This document shows, piece after piece, positions 54,843 through 63,290 of a stretch of 64,000 nt of DNA. The first letter of the stretch is position 1. Each line of letters starts with the position of its first letter. Where the stretch lies: the NCBI RefSeq assembly GCF_002944315.1, contig NZ_CP024311.1, forward strand, positions 1,588,501 to 1,652,500, in the 5' to 3' direction. Under the pieces are notes generated by a model. That model was not told the origin of the DNA. It saw only the letters and a list, made by a program, of their open reading frames with translations, and did no database searches. Position numbers and translations under genes: made by a program. This stretch comes from Rhizobium sp. NXC24 (GTDB taxonomy: Bacteria > Pseudomonadota > Alphaproteobacteria > Rhizobiales > Rhizobiaceae).

Positions 54843-55475
54843 ATGGCGAGCGCTTCAATCAGTAATTCGGTCATAGACATTTCACATCATAACGGCACTC
54901 GGCTCCGTTTCGACCGAGCAAAGGAGGGCGGTGTTCTGGGCGTAATTCACAAGGCCACCCAAGGTGAGCTGTACGTCGATCCAACGCTAGTCGCCAATCG
55001 CCAACGAATTCTTGATACGGGCTTATTGTTTGGCGCGTACCACTTCGGGACGGGCGCTAATGGAGTTTCACAGGCTGCACACTTTTTAGATGTGGTTCAA
55101 CCGACTGAGAAAACGCTTCTGGTCCTCGACTTCGAGGATAACCCTACCGGCGGGAGTATGTCGCTTGAAGAAGCACGTGCATTTGTGACGCACGTTAAGG
55201 CCGCGACGGGTCGATGGCCCGGTTTTTACAGCGGGCATACGATCAAACGTGCCCTCGGTGTTGCTTCTGATCCCGTGTTGGCTAACTGCTGGTTTTGGCT
55301 CGCACAATACGGCCCGACACCCGTAGTCCCACCTTGTTGGACTACCTGGACCTTGTGGCAGTATACAGATGGCGCTGTCGGTGAAGCTCCGCATGAAGTT
55401 GATGGAATCGGAAGATGCGATCGCAACAATTTTCAAGGAACTGAAGAGGCTTTGTCCACCTGGTGGGGACGCTAA
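54843..55475 (+). CDS. Glycoside hydrolase family 25 lysozyme
   Basis: Protein of 210 residues starting MASASISNSVIDISHHNGTR after GGGAGGGCG. The GH25 barrel has D12 in VIDISHHNG and the DxE pair D96/E98 in LLVLDFEDN, with WTLWQYTDGAVG near the end. It cleaves the MurNAc-GlcNAc bond of peptidoglycan. No signal peptide is seen, so release would need lysis or another route, as with phage endolysins. No holin or phage genes were identified next to it. Confidence 0.9.
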   Translation: MASASISNSVIDISHHNGTRLRFDRAKEGGVLGVIHKATQGELYVDPTLVANRQRILDTGLLFGAYHFGTGANGVSQAAHFLDVVQPTEKTLLVLDFEDNPTGGSMSLEEARAFVTHVKAATGRWPGFYSGHTIKRALGVASDPVLANCWFWLAQYGPTPVVPPCWTTWTLWQYTDGAVGEAPHEVDGIGRCDRNNFQGTEEALSTWWGR

Positions 55476-55561
55476 CTCAAGAAGGCACGTCTAGGGGCCT
55501 AAGGCCTTTTGCTGCTGACATCCCTTGGCCTTGACGCTTTCCATCTTCTGGGAGAGAGATG

Positions 55562-55690
55562 ATGTCTAAAGTATTGAAGTGGTTCGTAATTCTCAGTTGT
55601 TTGGCGACCACATCATTGGCTATCAATCCGCTTTTTGGTTCTGAGACGCACGCGCAGGCCTGTCCGAACGGCAGATGTCCTCCTCGGTGA
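55562..55690 (+). CDS. Small secreted peptide
   Basis: Protein of 42 residues (43 from the ATG at 55559), starting MSKVLKWFVILSCLATTSLA: a signal peptide, then a short mature part ending ACPNGRCPPR with two cysteines. GGGAGAG precedes it. It ends 4 nt before the next gene, so it is probably co-transcribed. Function unknown. Confidence 0.5.
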   Translation: MSKVLKWFVILSCLATTSLAINPLFGSETHAQACPNGRCPPR

Positions 55691-55694
55691 CGCT

Positions 55695-57206
55695 ATGTCG
55701 GATCTATTGACTTCCACGCAGTTTTGGCTTGGCGCTGTACTTCTTCTTTGCTTTCAAATTGGGAAATATAGCGAACTCAACGATCAAGACGAGGACTTGA
55801 AACGCTGGTTTGGCGCGGTACCGAACCTGCGAGCCAGGGACTTTCTTAGACTCCGGTCTTATATGGGTACGCTACTATTATTCTTGTTGGTTACTTTTGT
55901 AGGATATTTGTTCGCTTGCCTTATTTCCCCATCGGTAATCTCCGGCTGGCTTCGTGTGACCACGCAAGATGGGGATGTCGAAAAATTTCAAGAGCTAATC
56001 AAATCTGTTCCATATCCGCTGTTTATATCAGCGGCGTTCATGGGCTTAACTCACGAGGCAATCCCGGGCTTCTCGAAGATTGCAAACCTGCAACGAGACA
56101 TATTTCATGACCTCGTTGGAGTTCCAAGGATTGTCGCGAATACTGCGACAGACTTCTCTACTGAACTATGGGACAAGCTCGAGACTAATCAGCAACGGGC
56201 CGCTGAATTGAGCAATTGGACGAAGCTTAATTGGCGCAACAAGATTAGGCCATATGCAGATATTACGTTTTATGAGGCTGAAATTTCTCGACGAGCCGAT
56301 GCCCTTGAGAACTTATCCACAAGCTCCGAAAAGGATTTGAAAAGTCTACTTGAACAACTTGTATACGTTGCTTCCATCGCCACTGTGCGTAAGGGAGGAG
56401 GAATAGCGCTTAGAAGGCTTGCGCGTGACCTAGGCGTGCATGAGCCGCCTTCCATGAACCTTCCCATCAGGGGACTCGTTGCCGGCGCCCTGCTGTCACT
56501 CGTGGCGCTGACGATACTCTGGTTCGCCATTCCCCTATTAGGGCCGGTTGTGGACTGGTTGAATGGACCGCCGCCGCTGGAGTATTGGCCTCATGGCGAG
56601 GACGAGCTCACAATATCCGGTCTCTATTTGCTTGCTCAAGCGATACCTGTTCTTTTGGCCGTAACTATACTGGTAATTTCGCTTTCCCCGTCGGCCGGGA
56701 CAGAGATGGAAAATATAACCTTCAGAGGAATATTTGAGAAACATGCAGTATTGCTACTTTCCATAACTATAGTTGTTTTTTTGTTTGATTATATACAAAT
56801 GATGTCTGATTATGGAATGTACAATAACGTCATAACTACTTCATTTTGGATTTTTATAGCTAGGTGGATACCGTATAATGTTCTTCACGCAATTATATCA
56901 ATGTCTGTGTGTATTGTTATTCTAAATTATGTAATTAGAGGACAAACTAAAACAGCTGGTGTTTCAATAAAATACATAATTGCGATGATAGTTTCGGTTG
57001 CAGCTCTGTCATGTTTTTACGCAATTGTACGATTGCGTTTCGATTTTCACCAATCAATTGCAATTGACTATATTCTTATTATAAGTTTCCTGAATATTTC
57101 TGCTTCAGTTATAGCATTGTATCTGTGCCAATGCATCTGCCACCGTCGTTTGAAGAAGTCAGCACAATCTGCAGAGAGGCGGCAACTTTCTGCAGCGACG
57201 CAATGA
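55695..57206 (+). CDS. Multi-spanning membrane protein
   Basis: Protein of 503 residues from MSDLLTSTQFWLGAVLLL. Roughly eight or nine membrane helices: three in the first 120 residues, then a soluble helical part (about 125-250), then six more (about 258-280, 309-330, 350-368, 395-412, 426-446, 458-480). The 3' half is clearly AT-rich compared with the core genome. No family recognised. A membrane-acting effector is one possibility but there is no direct evidence. Confidence 0.65.
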   Translation: MSDLLTSTQFWLGAVLLLCFQIGKYSELNDQDEDLKRWFGAVPNLRARDFLRLRSYMGTLLLFLLVTFVGYLFACLISPSVISGWLRVTTQDGDVEKFQELIKSVPYPLFISAAFMGLTHEAIPGFSKIANLQRDIFHDLVGVPRIVANTATDFSTELWDKLETNQQRAAELSNWTKLNWRNKIRPYADITFYEAEISRRADALENLSTSSEKDLKSLLEQLVYVASIATVRKGGGIALRRLARDLGVHEPPSMNLPIRGLVAGALLSLVALTILWFAIPLLGPVVDWLNGPPPLEYWPHGEDELTISGLYLLAQAIPVLLAVTILVISLSPSAGTEMENITFRGIFEKHAVLLLSITIVVFLFDYIQMMSDYGMYNNVITTSFWIFIARWIPYNVLHAIISMSVCIVILNYVIRGQTKTAGVSIKYIIAMIVSVAALSCFYAIVRLRFDFHQSIAIDYILIISFLNISASVIALYLCQCICHRRLKKSAQSAERRQLSAATQ

Positions 57207-57256
57207 AGTCGGGCTCGAGTAGACCTGACCTGCAAAGCCTGACTTCGGTTGCCGTT

Positions 57257-57700
57257 CTATAGCTTGAAGCCAGCGCCCCAGCTTTCCAGCGGCCAATGTT
57301 GGTCGGCCCCGGGTCCAGCGGTGAAATGGAAGTCTTTCATAAGCTTTTCCCTAAACAGCCAAGCAGTCTCGGTGAATTGCTGCCGTGTAACCTCGAAACT
57401 GATATTGAGAGTAGGGGAGTTCTCAGATTTAAACATGAAACCGGCTTCAATTCCGTCCGGCGTTAACGGGGTCCGCACCCAGAACGAGACTACCGCAGGC
57501 CAACGAAATTTGGAAATTGGTGAAACGACTGCCGCGCCGACAATTAGATAGGTAAATTCTACTACCATACAGGGAGGGCCTGGCTGTACATGTTGCCCAA
57601 TGGCGCCGGACGGTCCTCCAGCGAACTCACCTAGCCAGGCACCGACTTCAATTTCTGGCCATGAGAGCCTTGGACGCCGCTTTTGTTTTCCTTTTGGCAT
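57257..57700 (-). CDS. Hypothetical protein
   Basis: Protein of 147 residues from MPKGKQKRRPRLSWPEIEVG; a start 10 codons upstream is also open. It has a lysine/arginine-rich N-terminus and a beta-rich remainder (MVVEFTYLIVGAAVVSPI, ISFEVTRQQFTETAWLFREKL). No recognised motifs. It is on the opposite strand to the membrane protein. Confidence 0.5.
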   Translation of the reverse strand: MPKGKQKRRPRLSWPEIEVGAWLGEFAGGPSGAIGQHVQPGPPCMVVEFTYLIVGAAVVSPISKFRWPAVVSFWVRTPLTPDGIEAGFMFKSENSPTLNISFEVTRQQFTETAWLFREKLMKDFHFTAGPGADQHWPLESWGAGFKL

Positions 57701-57820
57701 GAGAACCTCGCGACTGGGCTGGATCGCCATCGGCGCTATCGAGGAGTATTGATGCTCCGGTACTGGCAGATCGACTCCGGACGAATCGGCAAGTTTACAG
57801 GCAGGAGCGCTGCTATCGGT

Positions 57821-58960
57821 TTAAAATACGGAGAGGTCCCATCCATGATGCCTTGTCCAGGATTGGATCTGGTCGGTGAAGCATACATAGCCACGGGCGT
57901 TGTCGACTGCGTATAACATGCCGCAGAGCGCGTTTCCTGTCGCCGTGTCCGTGGTTACCCAGGCACCCGAATCGCCAAGGCTTGGCGTTGGTATATATTG
58001 GCCGAATAACTGGAACCACGTCGTCGAGGGTATGCCGGAGATCTCGAACACGTCGGAGAAACAATAGTAATGGCCCTGGTAGGGCGTCCGGTACGTTACG
58101 ACATAGCCAGTAATCGTGTAGTCTTCTGCACCCGATTGAGCGCCGCTCATCCGTACCTGATGACCCGAACCCAACTGGCTCAAGCCGTAGATGTCGGTTA
58201 TTTGGCCAATCCCCCTAACGGTATTTTGTGGAACTACACCGCTTGCCACGTTTACGATCGCGATATCAAGGTCGTGATTCCCTGGGTGGGGCTGGCAGAG
58301 GGTATTGCCGCCAATAGGATTAAGCGGCCAATTCGTCTCACCAACCTTCCCTAGCGTCTTTAGTACGTTGCTAGCATCATCAGCACTGACGACGTCACCC
58401 TTAGTGCGCGCAACGTGACCGCAGGTGAGGCCGTGGAAGCGGCCATTTTGGTCGCGGAGGAAGCCTCCTATGGTCCCATTCTGGCCTCCGGTGACTAGCT
58501 GCCTGCCGCCCTCGTGAGATGCTAGCCGCGCGGGGGCACGGTCCTCGACGATGGCGAAGAAGTTGCGCTCCGCTTGGCAAACGGCTTCCAAACGTCTGCG
58601 CAGCCCCAACGAGGCTTTTTCAGTAGGCGCAAAGCATACCTTCACCAGAAACGACTGCTTCTCAGAAAAATTAGCCCACTTCGACGTAAGATAGTCATCG
58701 TTGTTGTCCGAGGTATAGTACATCGGAGGGCGCAACATATCAGAATCGACCCAATATGGTCCTAGAGGAGGAGGCCAATAATTAGGGTACAGGAGGTCGA
58801 ACCCTCCCGCTCGAATTTGCTTTAGGCTATTCCAGTATGGATGGCGCGTGACGACGAATCCGAGGAAGAATTTATTCTCGCCGGGGTCGATTTGCTGGTG
58901 GACCCGATCAACGAAAGCGCGGAATTCGTCGGTTCGGGAAAAACTCTGGAGTTCCTGCAT
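57821..58960 (-). CDS. Trypsin-like serine protease
   Basis: Protein of 379 residues. The N-terminal 150 residues are not recognised. The protease part has the triad His182 (LTCGHVART), Asp230 or Asp232 (NHDLDIAIVN) and Ser331 (SLGDSGAWV). No signal peptide, so it should act in the cytoplasm or at the membrane. It starts directly after the stop of the 152-residue membrane protein, a coupled two-gene unit of the kind seen in defence and abortive-infection loci. Confidence 0.75.
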   Translation of the reverse strand: MQELQSFSRTDEFRAFVDRVHQQIDPGENKFFLGFVVTRHPYWNSLKQIRAGGFDLLYPNYWPPPLGPYWVDSDMLRPPMYYTSDNNDDYLTSKWANFSEKQSFLVKVCFAPTEKASLGLRRRLEAVCQAERNFFAIVEDRAPARLASHEGGRQLVTGGQNGTIGGFLRDQNGRFHGLTCGHVARTKGDVVSADDASNVLKTLGKVGETNWPLNPIGGNTLCQPHPGNHDLDIAIVNVASGVVPQNTVRGIGQITDIYGLSQLGSGHQVRMSGAQSGAEDYTITGYVVTYRTPYQGHYYCFSDVFEISGIPSTTWFQLFGQYIPTPSLGDSGAWVTTDTATGNALCGMLYAVDNARGYVCFTDQIQSWTRHHGWDLSVF

Positions 58961-59419
58961 CTAGCCCCCCAATTTTGGTGGTTTCACCCTGTCGACGATT
59001 ATGAGGAAGAGACCAATGAGCAAAAGCGAAAAGAATTCTTTGTAATAGTCGCTGAAGACCGGAGACTTGATTGCGTAGGCCCAGATGACAAACCCGCAGG
59101 AACTCGCAAATATATGTCGTGCCTTCAGCAGCCTTTTAATTTCGACGCCCTTGTACTCTTTGTCGTACATTCGGCTTAGCAGCAGGATATTCCCGAGAAA
59201 GCAAGCAAGGAGCACAACGAGCGACCAACTCCAGTAGTTGAGGCCAAGAAACAGCTTGCCACTGGTTTCCGGCCCCAGATTGTCCGAAAGCGTCGCATTG
59301 CAAATCGTAAATAGGGTCCCGGTCTCGCTGGGAATGAACTTAGCCAATCTGGAAAGAAAACCATCGCCGCGAGTTTTACCAGCGAGGCCCGGTTCTATGG
59401 GCTCGAGAAGGCGCGTCAA
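58961..59419 (-). CDS. Small multi-spanning membrane protein coupled to the protease
   Basis: Protein of 152 residues with a soluble N-terminus and three or four membrane helices (WSWSLVVLLACFLGNILLL, HIFASSCGFVIWAYAI, EFFSLLLIGLFLIIVD). It ends PPKLGG immediately before the protease ATG with no spacer. It could be the membrane target, anchor or inhibitor of the protease. Confidence 0.65.
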   Translation of the reverse strand: MTRLLEPIEPGLAGKTRGDGFLSRLAKFIPSETGTLFTICNATLSDNLGPETSGKLFLGLNYWSWSLVVLLACFLGNILLLSRMYDKEYKGVEIKRLLKARHIFASSCGFVIWAYAIKSPVFSDYYKEFFSLLLIGLFLIIVDRVKPPKLGG

Positions 59420-59558
59420 TTTTACCTCCCGGCGACCATCCCGTTCGCAATCCTAATTATCCTGCGGCCGCGCTCGAAATATTTAAGCTAACTTGCGCAT
59501 ATTTACAATCGTGCGTTTAGAGTAGCTCGCTTGTAGTATTTCCTGCGTTGTGCCCGGA
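59420..59558. other. Short intergenic region
   Basis: Contains the promoter side of the membrane protein-protease pair and the 3' end of the phosphatase gene. AT-rich around 59475-59510. No specific element recognised. Confidence 0.3.
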
Positions 59559-60002
59559 CTAGAAGTCGCCACGGTCGCATTGGAGGCACACGATGCCGTT
59601 GCTACGCCACATGTCTACCACCTTCTGCCGGTCATCAACGGCGAAAAGGACATCGCCATGATGCCTCCTAATATCGGCGAGGAACTCGCTCTTGAGGGCA
59701 TGGTCAGCACGATTGTCGCCGTCGGGTCGCATGTAGATCTTGCCGAAGGGGATGTTATTCCAGAAAAGCCAGTTCTCGGTAAATTGTCGATGCCGCTCGT
59801 TGCGCCCTGATGTAAGGATGACGTTAAACTGGTCGCTTTGCCAGAGGACCTTGTAGAGCTCTACGATCGCGTGATTGGGAACATCAGACCACATTTCGCC
59901 GTTGAAACTGGTCCAGTCCGGTCTGTCGCCCTCGAGATGGATACGCCTTGCGCTGATGTCGGCCAAAGTGCCGTCTAAGTCGAAGACGACCACCGGCTTC
60001 AA
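59559..60002 (-). CDS. PNKP-type 3'-phosphatase / HAD-family protein
   Basis: Protein of 147 residues from a TTG overlapping the upstream stop. HAD motifs are VVFDLDGTLAD (D8, D10), TSGR (64-67), K104 and DDR (123-125), and the end MWRSNGIVCLQCDRGDF parallels the phosphatase domain of T4 polynucleotide kinase. It should remove 3' phosphates from nucleic acid ends. No kinase domain is attached. It is coupled to the 63-residue protein. Confidence 0.75.
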   Translation of the reverse strand: MKPVVVFDLDGTLADISARRIHLEGDRPDWTSFNGEMWSDVPNHAIVELYKVLWQSDQFNVILTSGRNERHRQFTENWLFWNNIPFGKIYMRPDGDNRADHALKSEFLADIRRHHGDVLFAVDDRQKVVDMWRSNGIVCLQCDRGDF

Positions 60003-60190
60003 TTGTAGGCCTCTAGTATCTGCCGGATGTTGTCGATTTGCTCGCGGGTGCTGCGCCGGATCAAGGTGCATAGCTCGTGGCTATGGTCGGCAGCAAGCGC
60101 CTCGGCAGTACGGTGTGCGTAGTTGTTTCGAATGCTGTTTAGCCCCTTGGCTTCAATAAATCTTTGCAGGACCGAGCAGTAGTCAGCCAT
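59999..60190 (-). CDS. Small helical protein upstream of the phosphatase
   Basis: Protein of 63 residues starting MADYCSVLQRFIEAKGLNSI, predicted all-helical, ending REQIDNIRQILEAYN. Its stop overlaps the phosphatase start by 4 nt. Its 5' end overlaps the 5' end of the divergent ATPase gene. No family recognised. Confidence 0.5.
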   Translation of the reverse strand: MADYCSVLQRFIEAKGLNSIRNNYAHRTAEALAADHSHELCTLIRRSTREQIDNIRQILEAYN

Positions 60191-61645
60191 GCCGGGGCTA
60201 GCGCCCGCAGTGAACCTCGCGACAGCGACGGGGATGGCTTTGAGGAAACCATAACGATCGGACGCGAGGAAGCGGGCTTGATCGTTGCTGGCGATCCCTT
60301 CCCCTACTATGAACTTGTCCGGGCTCGGCTAGGCGACTGGGGAATGCTGCCCTTCATTGGTGGCATGCCACCTTCTGGCGAGGAGCCTACTTCCGGGGAT
60401 GGCAATCCTCCCGGACCACGAGATGGAACGACCGCAACGGCCGGGCTCCCAGCCGAGCAAGTTGGGGGATCGGCTGGGGCAGGCGGCAGTACGCCGGGCG
60501 ATGCCGGAACGGGAGTTGTCTTGTCGATTGGGAGCACGATCGATGGCTTCCGGACGCGGCAGCTGCAACTCAACCTCTCCGATACGAAGCTCAACCAGTT
60601 GAATATCGGCGTTGTCGGTGACCTTGGGACCGGCAAGACGCAGTTGCTCAAGTCGCTCATTATGCAAATCTCGGCTTCGGCACGGTACAACCGTGGCATC
60701 AAGCCGCGTTTCCTTATCTTCGACTACAAGAAGGACTATGGCAGCGACGATTTCGTGGCTGCGACCGGAGCGAAGGTTATCAAGCCGCACCGTATTCCCT
60801 TAAACCTTTTCGATACAAGGCAAATGCCGGAGACCGTGGCGCCTTGGCTCGATCGCTTTCGCTTCTTCGCGGACGTGCTGTCCAAGATCTATTCCAACAT
60901 AGGCGCCGTCCAGAGGGATAACCTGAAAAGGGCCGTGAAAAGCGCCTACGAAGGCGTTAGACCTGGCCGCCAACCTACGCTCAACGATGTGCATCGGGCA
61001 TACTCCGGGATTGTCGAGGGCAAGGTCGATTCCCCACTGTCCATCATTGGCGACCTAGTCGACATGGAGATATTCGCAAGCAGGGACCAAGAAGCCATTC
61101 CCTTCAACGAGTTCTTCGATGGGGTCGTGGTAATCTCGCTCGATGCGCTCGGGACTGACGACTACAGCAAGAACATGCTGGTCGCGGTGATGTTGAACAT
61201 GTTCTATGAGAACATGTTGCAAACGCCAAAACGCCCATTTATCGGGAGTGAGCCGCAACTGCGCGCCATCGATTCCTACCTCTTGGTCGATGAAGCAGAC
61301 AACATCATGAAGTACGAGCTCGACGTGCTAAAGAGGCTTCTCCTGCAGGGGCGAGAGTTTGGCGCCGGCGTGATCCTCGCGTCACAATATCTCCGCCATT
61401 TCAAGGTAAACGCGACGGACTACAGGGAGCCCTTGTTGACATGGTTCGTACACAAGGTGCCCAACATTACGGCTGCGGAGCTTTCGAAACTAGGCTTGTC
61501 AATGGCGGCCTCTGAAGTTGCAGAGCGGATAGAGGGCCTTGCCAATCACCAGTGCCTCTACAATACACACGATACACCCGGAGAAATGATCCGTGGCCTG
61601 CCTTTTTTCGAGCTCATGAGAGGTCGGCACGATCAAGATAGCTGA
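60164..61645 (+). CDS. HerA/FtsK-type ATPase resembling the C-terminal part of DptH
   Basis: Protein of 493 residues from a TTG; the start is uncertain. A low-complexity Gly/Pro linker (about 70-115) precedes the ATPase domain with Walker A GDLGTGKT (152-159), FDYKKDYG and Walker B SYLLVDEADNI. ILASQYLRHF follows as in DptH, the ATPase of phosphorothioation-dependent restriction. Full DptH proteins are much longer, and no dptF, dptG or dnd genes are seen, so this may be a truncated or stand-alone version. It is 2 nt upstream of vsr. Confidence 0.6.
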   Translation: MQDRAVVSHAGASARSEPRDSDGDGFEETITIGREEAGLIVAGDPFPYYELVRARLGDWGMLPFIGGMPPSGEEPTSGDGNPPGPRDGTTATAGLPAEQVGGSAGAGGSTPGDAGTGVVLSIGSTIDGFRTRQLQLNLSDTKLNQLNIGVVGDLGTGKTQLLKSLIMQISASARYNRGIKPRFLIFDYKKDYGSDDFVAATGAKVIKPHRIPLNLFDTRQMPETVAPWLDRFRFFADVLSKIYSNIGAVQRDNLKRAVKSAYEGVRPGRQPTLNDVHRAYSGIVEGKVDSPLSIIGDLVDMEIFASRDQEAIPFNEFFDGVVVISLDALGTDDYSKNMLVAVMLNMFYENMLQTPKRPFIGSEPQLRAIDSYLLVDEADNIMKYELDVLKRLLLQGREFGAGVILASQYLRHFKVNATDYREPLLTWFVHKVPNITAAELSKLGLSMAASEVAERIEGLANHQCLYNTHDTPGEMIRGLPFFELMRGRHDQDS

Positions 61646-61647
61646 AG

Positions 61648-62124
61648 ATGGTAGACTTCCTAACGCCCGAGGAACGATCGAAGCGCATGTCACGTATCAA
61701 GTCCCGGGATACCGTTCCCGAGGTCGCGTTGCGGAAGGCGCTCCATGCACTCGGGTTTCGCTTCAGGCTTGGATCGAGGCGATTGCCGGGTAAACCCGAC
61801 ATCGTGCTTCCGAAATACAAATCAGTGGTGTTTGTGCACGGATGCTTCTGGCATCGCCATGAGGATTGCAAAGTTGCTACGACGCCAAAATCGAACACCG
61901 AGTTTTGGCTCGACAAGTTCGAGCGGAATGTACAGCGGGATTTACGTGTTGCGGATGAACTATCCCGCCTCGGCTGGCAAGTGAACATAGTATGGGAATG
62001 CGAGCTATCGTCGATGAAGGCTATCGGCGAGGCCGCCGCTAGCATAGCGCGAGCAGTGAAGGGAGCAACTGATGGGGAGCAGAGCAAGGCTAAGAGCGTG
62101 GCGTCGGGAGAGCCGTTTGGTTAG
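61648..62124 (+). CDS. vsr: Very short patch repair endonuclease
   Basis: Protein of 158 residues. Active-site D51 (KPDIVLP), H64 and H69 (HGCFWH) keep the numbering of E. coli Vsr; the usual T63 is V63. Zinc ligands C66, H71, C74 and C118 are present. Vsr nicks next to T:G mismatches made by deamination of 5-methylcytosine. No active cytosine methyltransferase is seen in the window. It is tightly coupled to the ATPase gene. Vsr-fold nucleases also occur as effectors in defence loci. Confidence 0.92.
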   Translation: MVDFLTPEERSKRMSRIKSRDTVPEVALRKALHALGFRFRLGSRRLPGKPDIVLPKYKSVVFVHGCFWHRHEDCKVATTPKSNTEFWLDKFERNVQRDLRVADELSRLGWQVNIVWECELSSMKAIGEAAASIARAVKGATDGEQSKAKSVASGEPFG

Positions 62125-62234
62125 AAGCAACGACTCCCGAATAGCAATGGACCAGCTATACTACTGGCAGTGGGCACTTGTGCGACGCGATAAGCCATAT
62201 CGCTAATTGAGCGCCGGGCGTGTTAGAACGAGGG

Positions 62235-63290
62235 CTAGAACTCAATCTGGCGCTGCTTGATTGTGTCGATAGCGTGCCTGAAAAGGTCGATTTTATTCTC
62301 GACTGCCTTCTGAGTTCCGCATTGTGGGAGATAGTTAGCCCATCGGGGCGTGCCGAACGGCAGATGGGGATTGTATTCGTAGGGCGCGGATTTGTTTTGG
62401 ACGTGATATTTCGCCGTGATGCAGATCGGGAAGAATACGGCGGACAGCTCGTTTCTTGCCACCCTTCTGGCATTTAGCAGACCATCGTTTCCGTTAGGGA
62501 GCGAGACGTGGGTAAACTCCCATGTCGGTCCACCGGCGAACGAACTAGTTGTCGTGAAATCAACAGTTGTATCGATCTCGCCGGAATACTTTGAATCGAG
62601 CGCTGTCTTGGACGCGGCTGGGTAGTCTGCGTTTCCGGGCCAAACCGAAATATCATTTTCATCGCCAAGCATAATCCCGTTCGCAAGGGTCCCAAAGAGG
62701 CGTAGCTTTCCTTCCAATTCATTCCCACCCCCGCAGCCTGGAACAGCGCTCGTCCTTTGCGCTTGATCATCGACGATGCGAGGATAGAAATGCGCCTTCG
62801 AAGGATTATCTCCCACGAGGCGTGAGAAATCCGCGCTAAAATAATAATGGTTCTGAAGATGGCTTGCCTCACTGATTGAAGCGTCGAGGTTCAGGCTGAG
62901 GGGATATTTCGCTGCTCCCCATTTCGAGAAATCGGCCTTGGCACTGCTTCCGACTGTGTTGGTAGCATCCATCGTCACTGAGACACCGCCGATATATTCG
63001 ATCGCCGAGAAAATGTTCTTAAGTGTGAATTCCTGCTCCTCGTTTTTGGTTTGAAGTGGCCGAAGTTGGCTTTCGCCCGAATACTTTGGGGTATTATAGT
63101 ACAGTGGAAGTGATCTCGAACTGTTAGTGGCCTGAAAAAGCTCGCACTTGAAGTTCGCTATAATGGAGGCAAGTCTAGATCGAGTCGCCGCTTCGTTTGT
63201 TTCGTCTGTTCCTACCATGTCAAAAGATGGTGTCACGCCGCATCCACTGAGTAGGAGCAAAGATAGTAAAGTAAGGTTAGTATATCGCAT
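62235..63290 (-). CDS. Putative lipoprotein
   Basis: Protein of 351 residues with a lipoprotein signal (MRYTNLTLLSLLLLSGCG; lipobox LSGC). The mature part is beta-rich with several cysteines (ICITAKYHV, LPQCGTQKA). No family recognised. It is convergent with vsr and isolated from other genes. Confidence 0.7.
   Translation of the reverse strand: MRYTNLTLLSLLLLSGCGVTPSFDMVGTDETNEAATRSRLASIIANFKCELFQATNSSRSLPLYYNTPKYSGESQLRPLQTKNEEQEFTLKNIFSAIEYIGGVSVTMDATNTVGSSAKADFSKWGAAKYPLSLNLDASISEASHLQNHYYFSADFSRLVGDNPSKAHFYPRIVDDQAQRTSAVPGCGGGNELEGKLRLFGTLANGIMLGDENDISVWPGNADYPAASKTALDSKYSGEIDTTVDFTTTSSFAGGPTWEFTHVSLPNGNDGLLNARRVARNELSAVFFPICITAKYHVQNKSAPYEYNPHLPFGTPRWANYLPQCGTQKAVENKIDLFRHAIDTIKQRQIEF

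Noticed and set aside
54843..55475. Prophage region indicated by the lysozyme gene
   Set aside because: No capsid, tail, terminase, integrase or replication genes were recognised around it.
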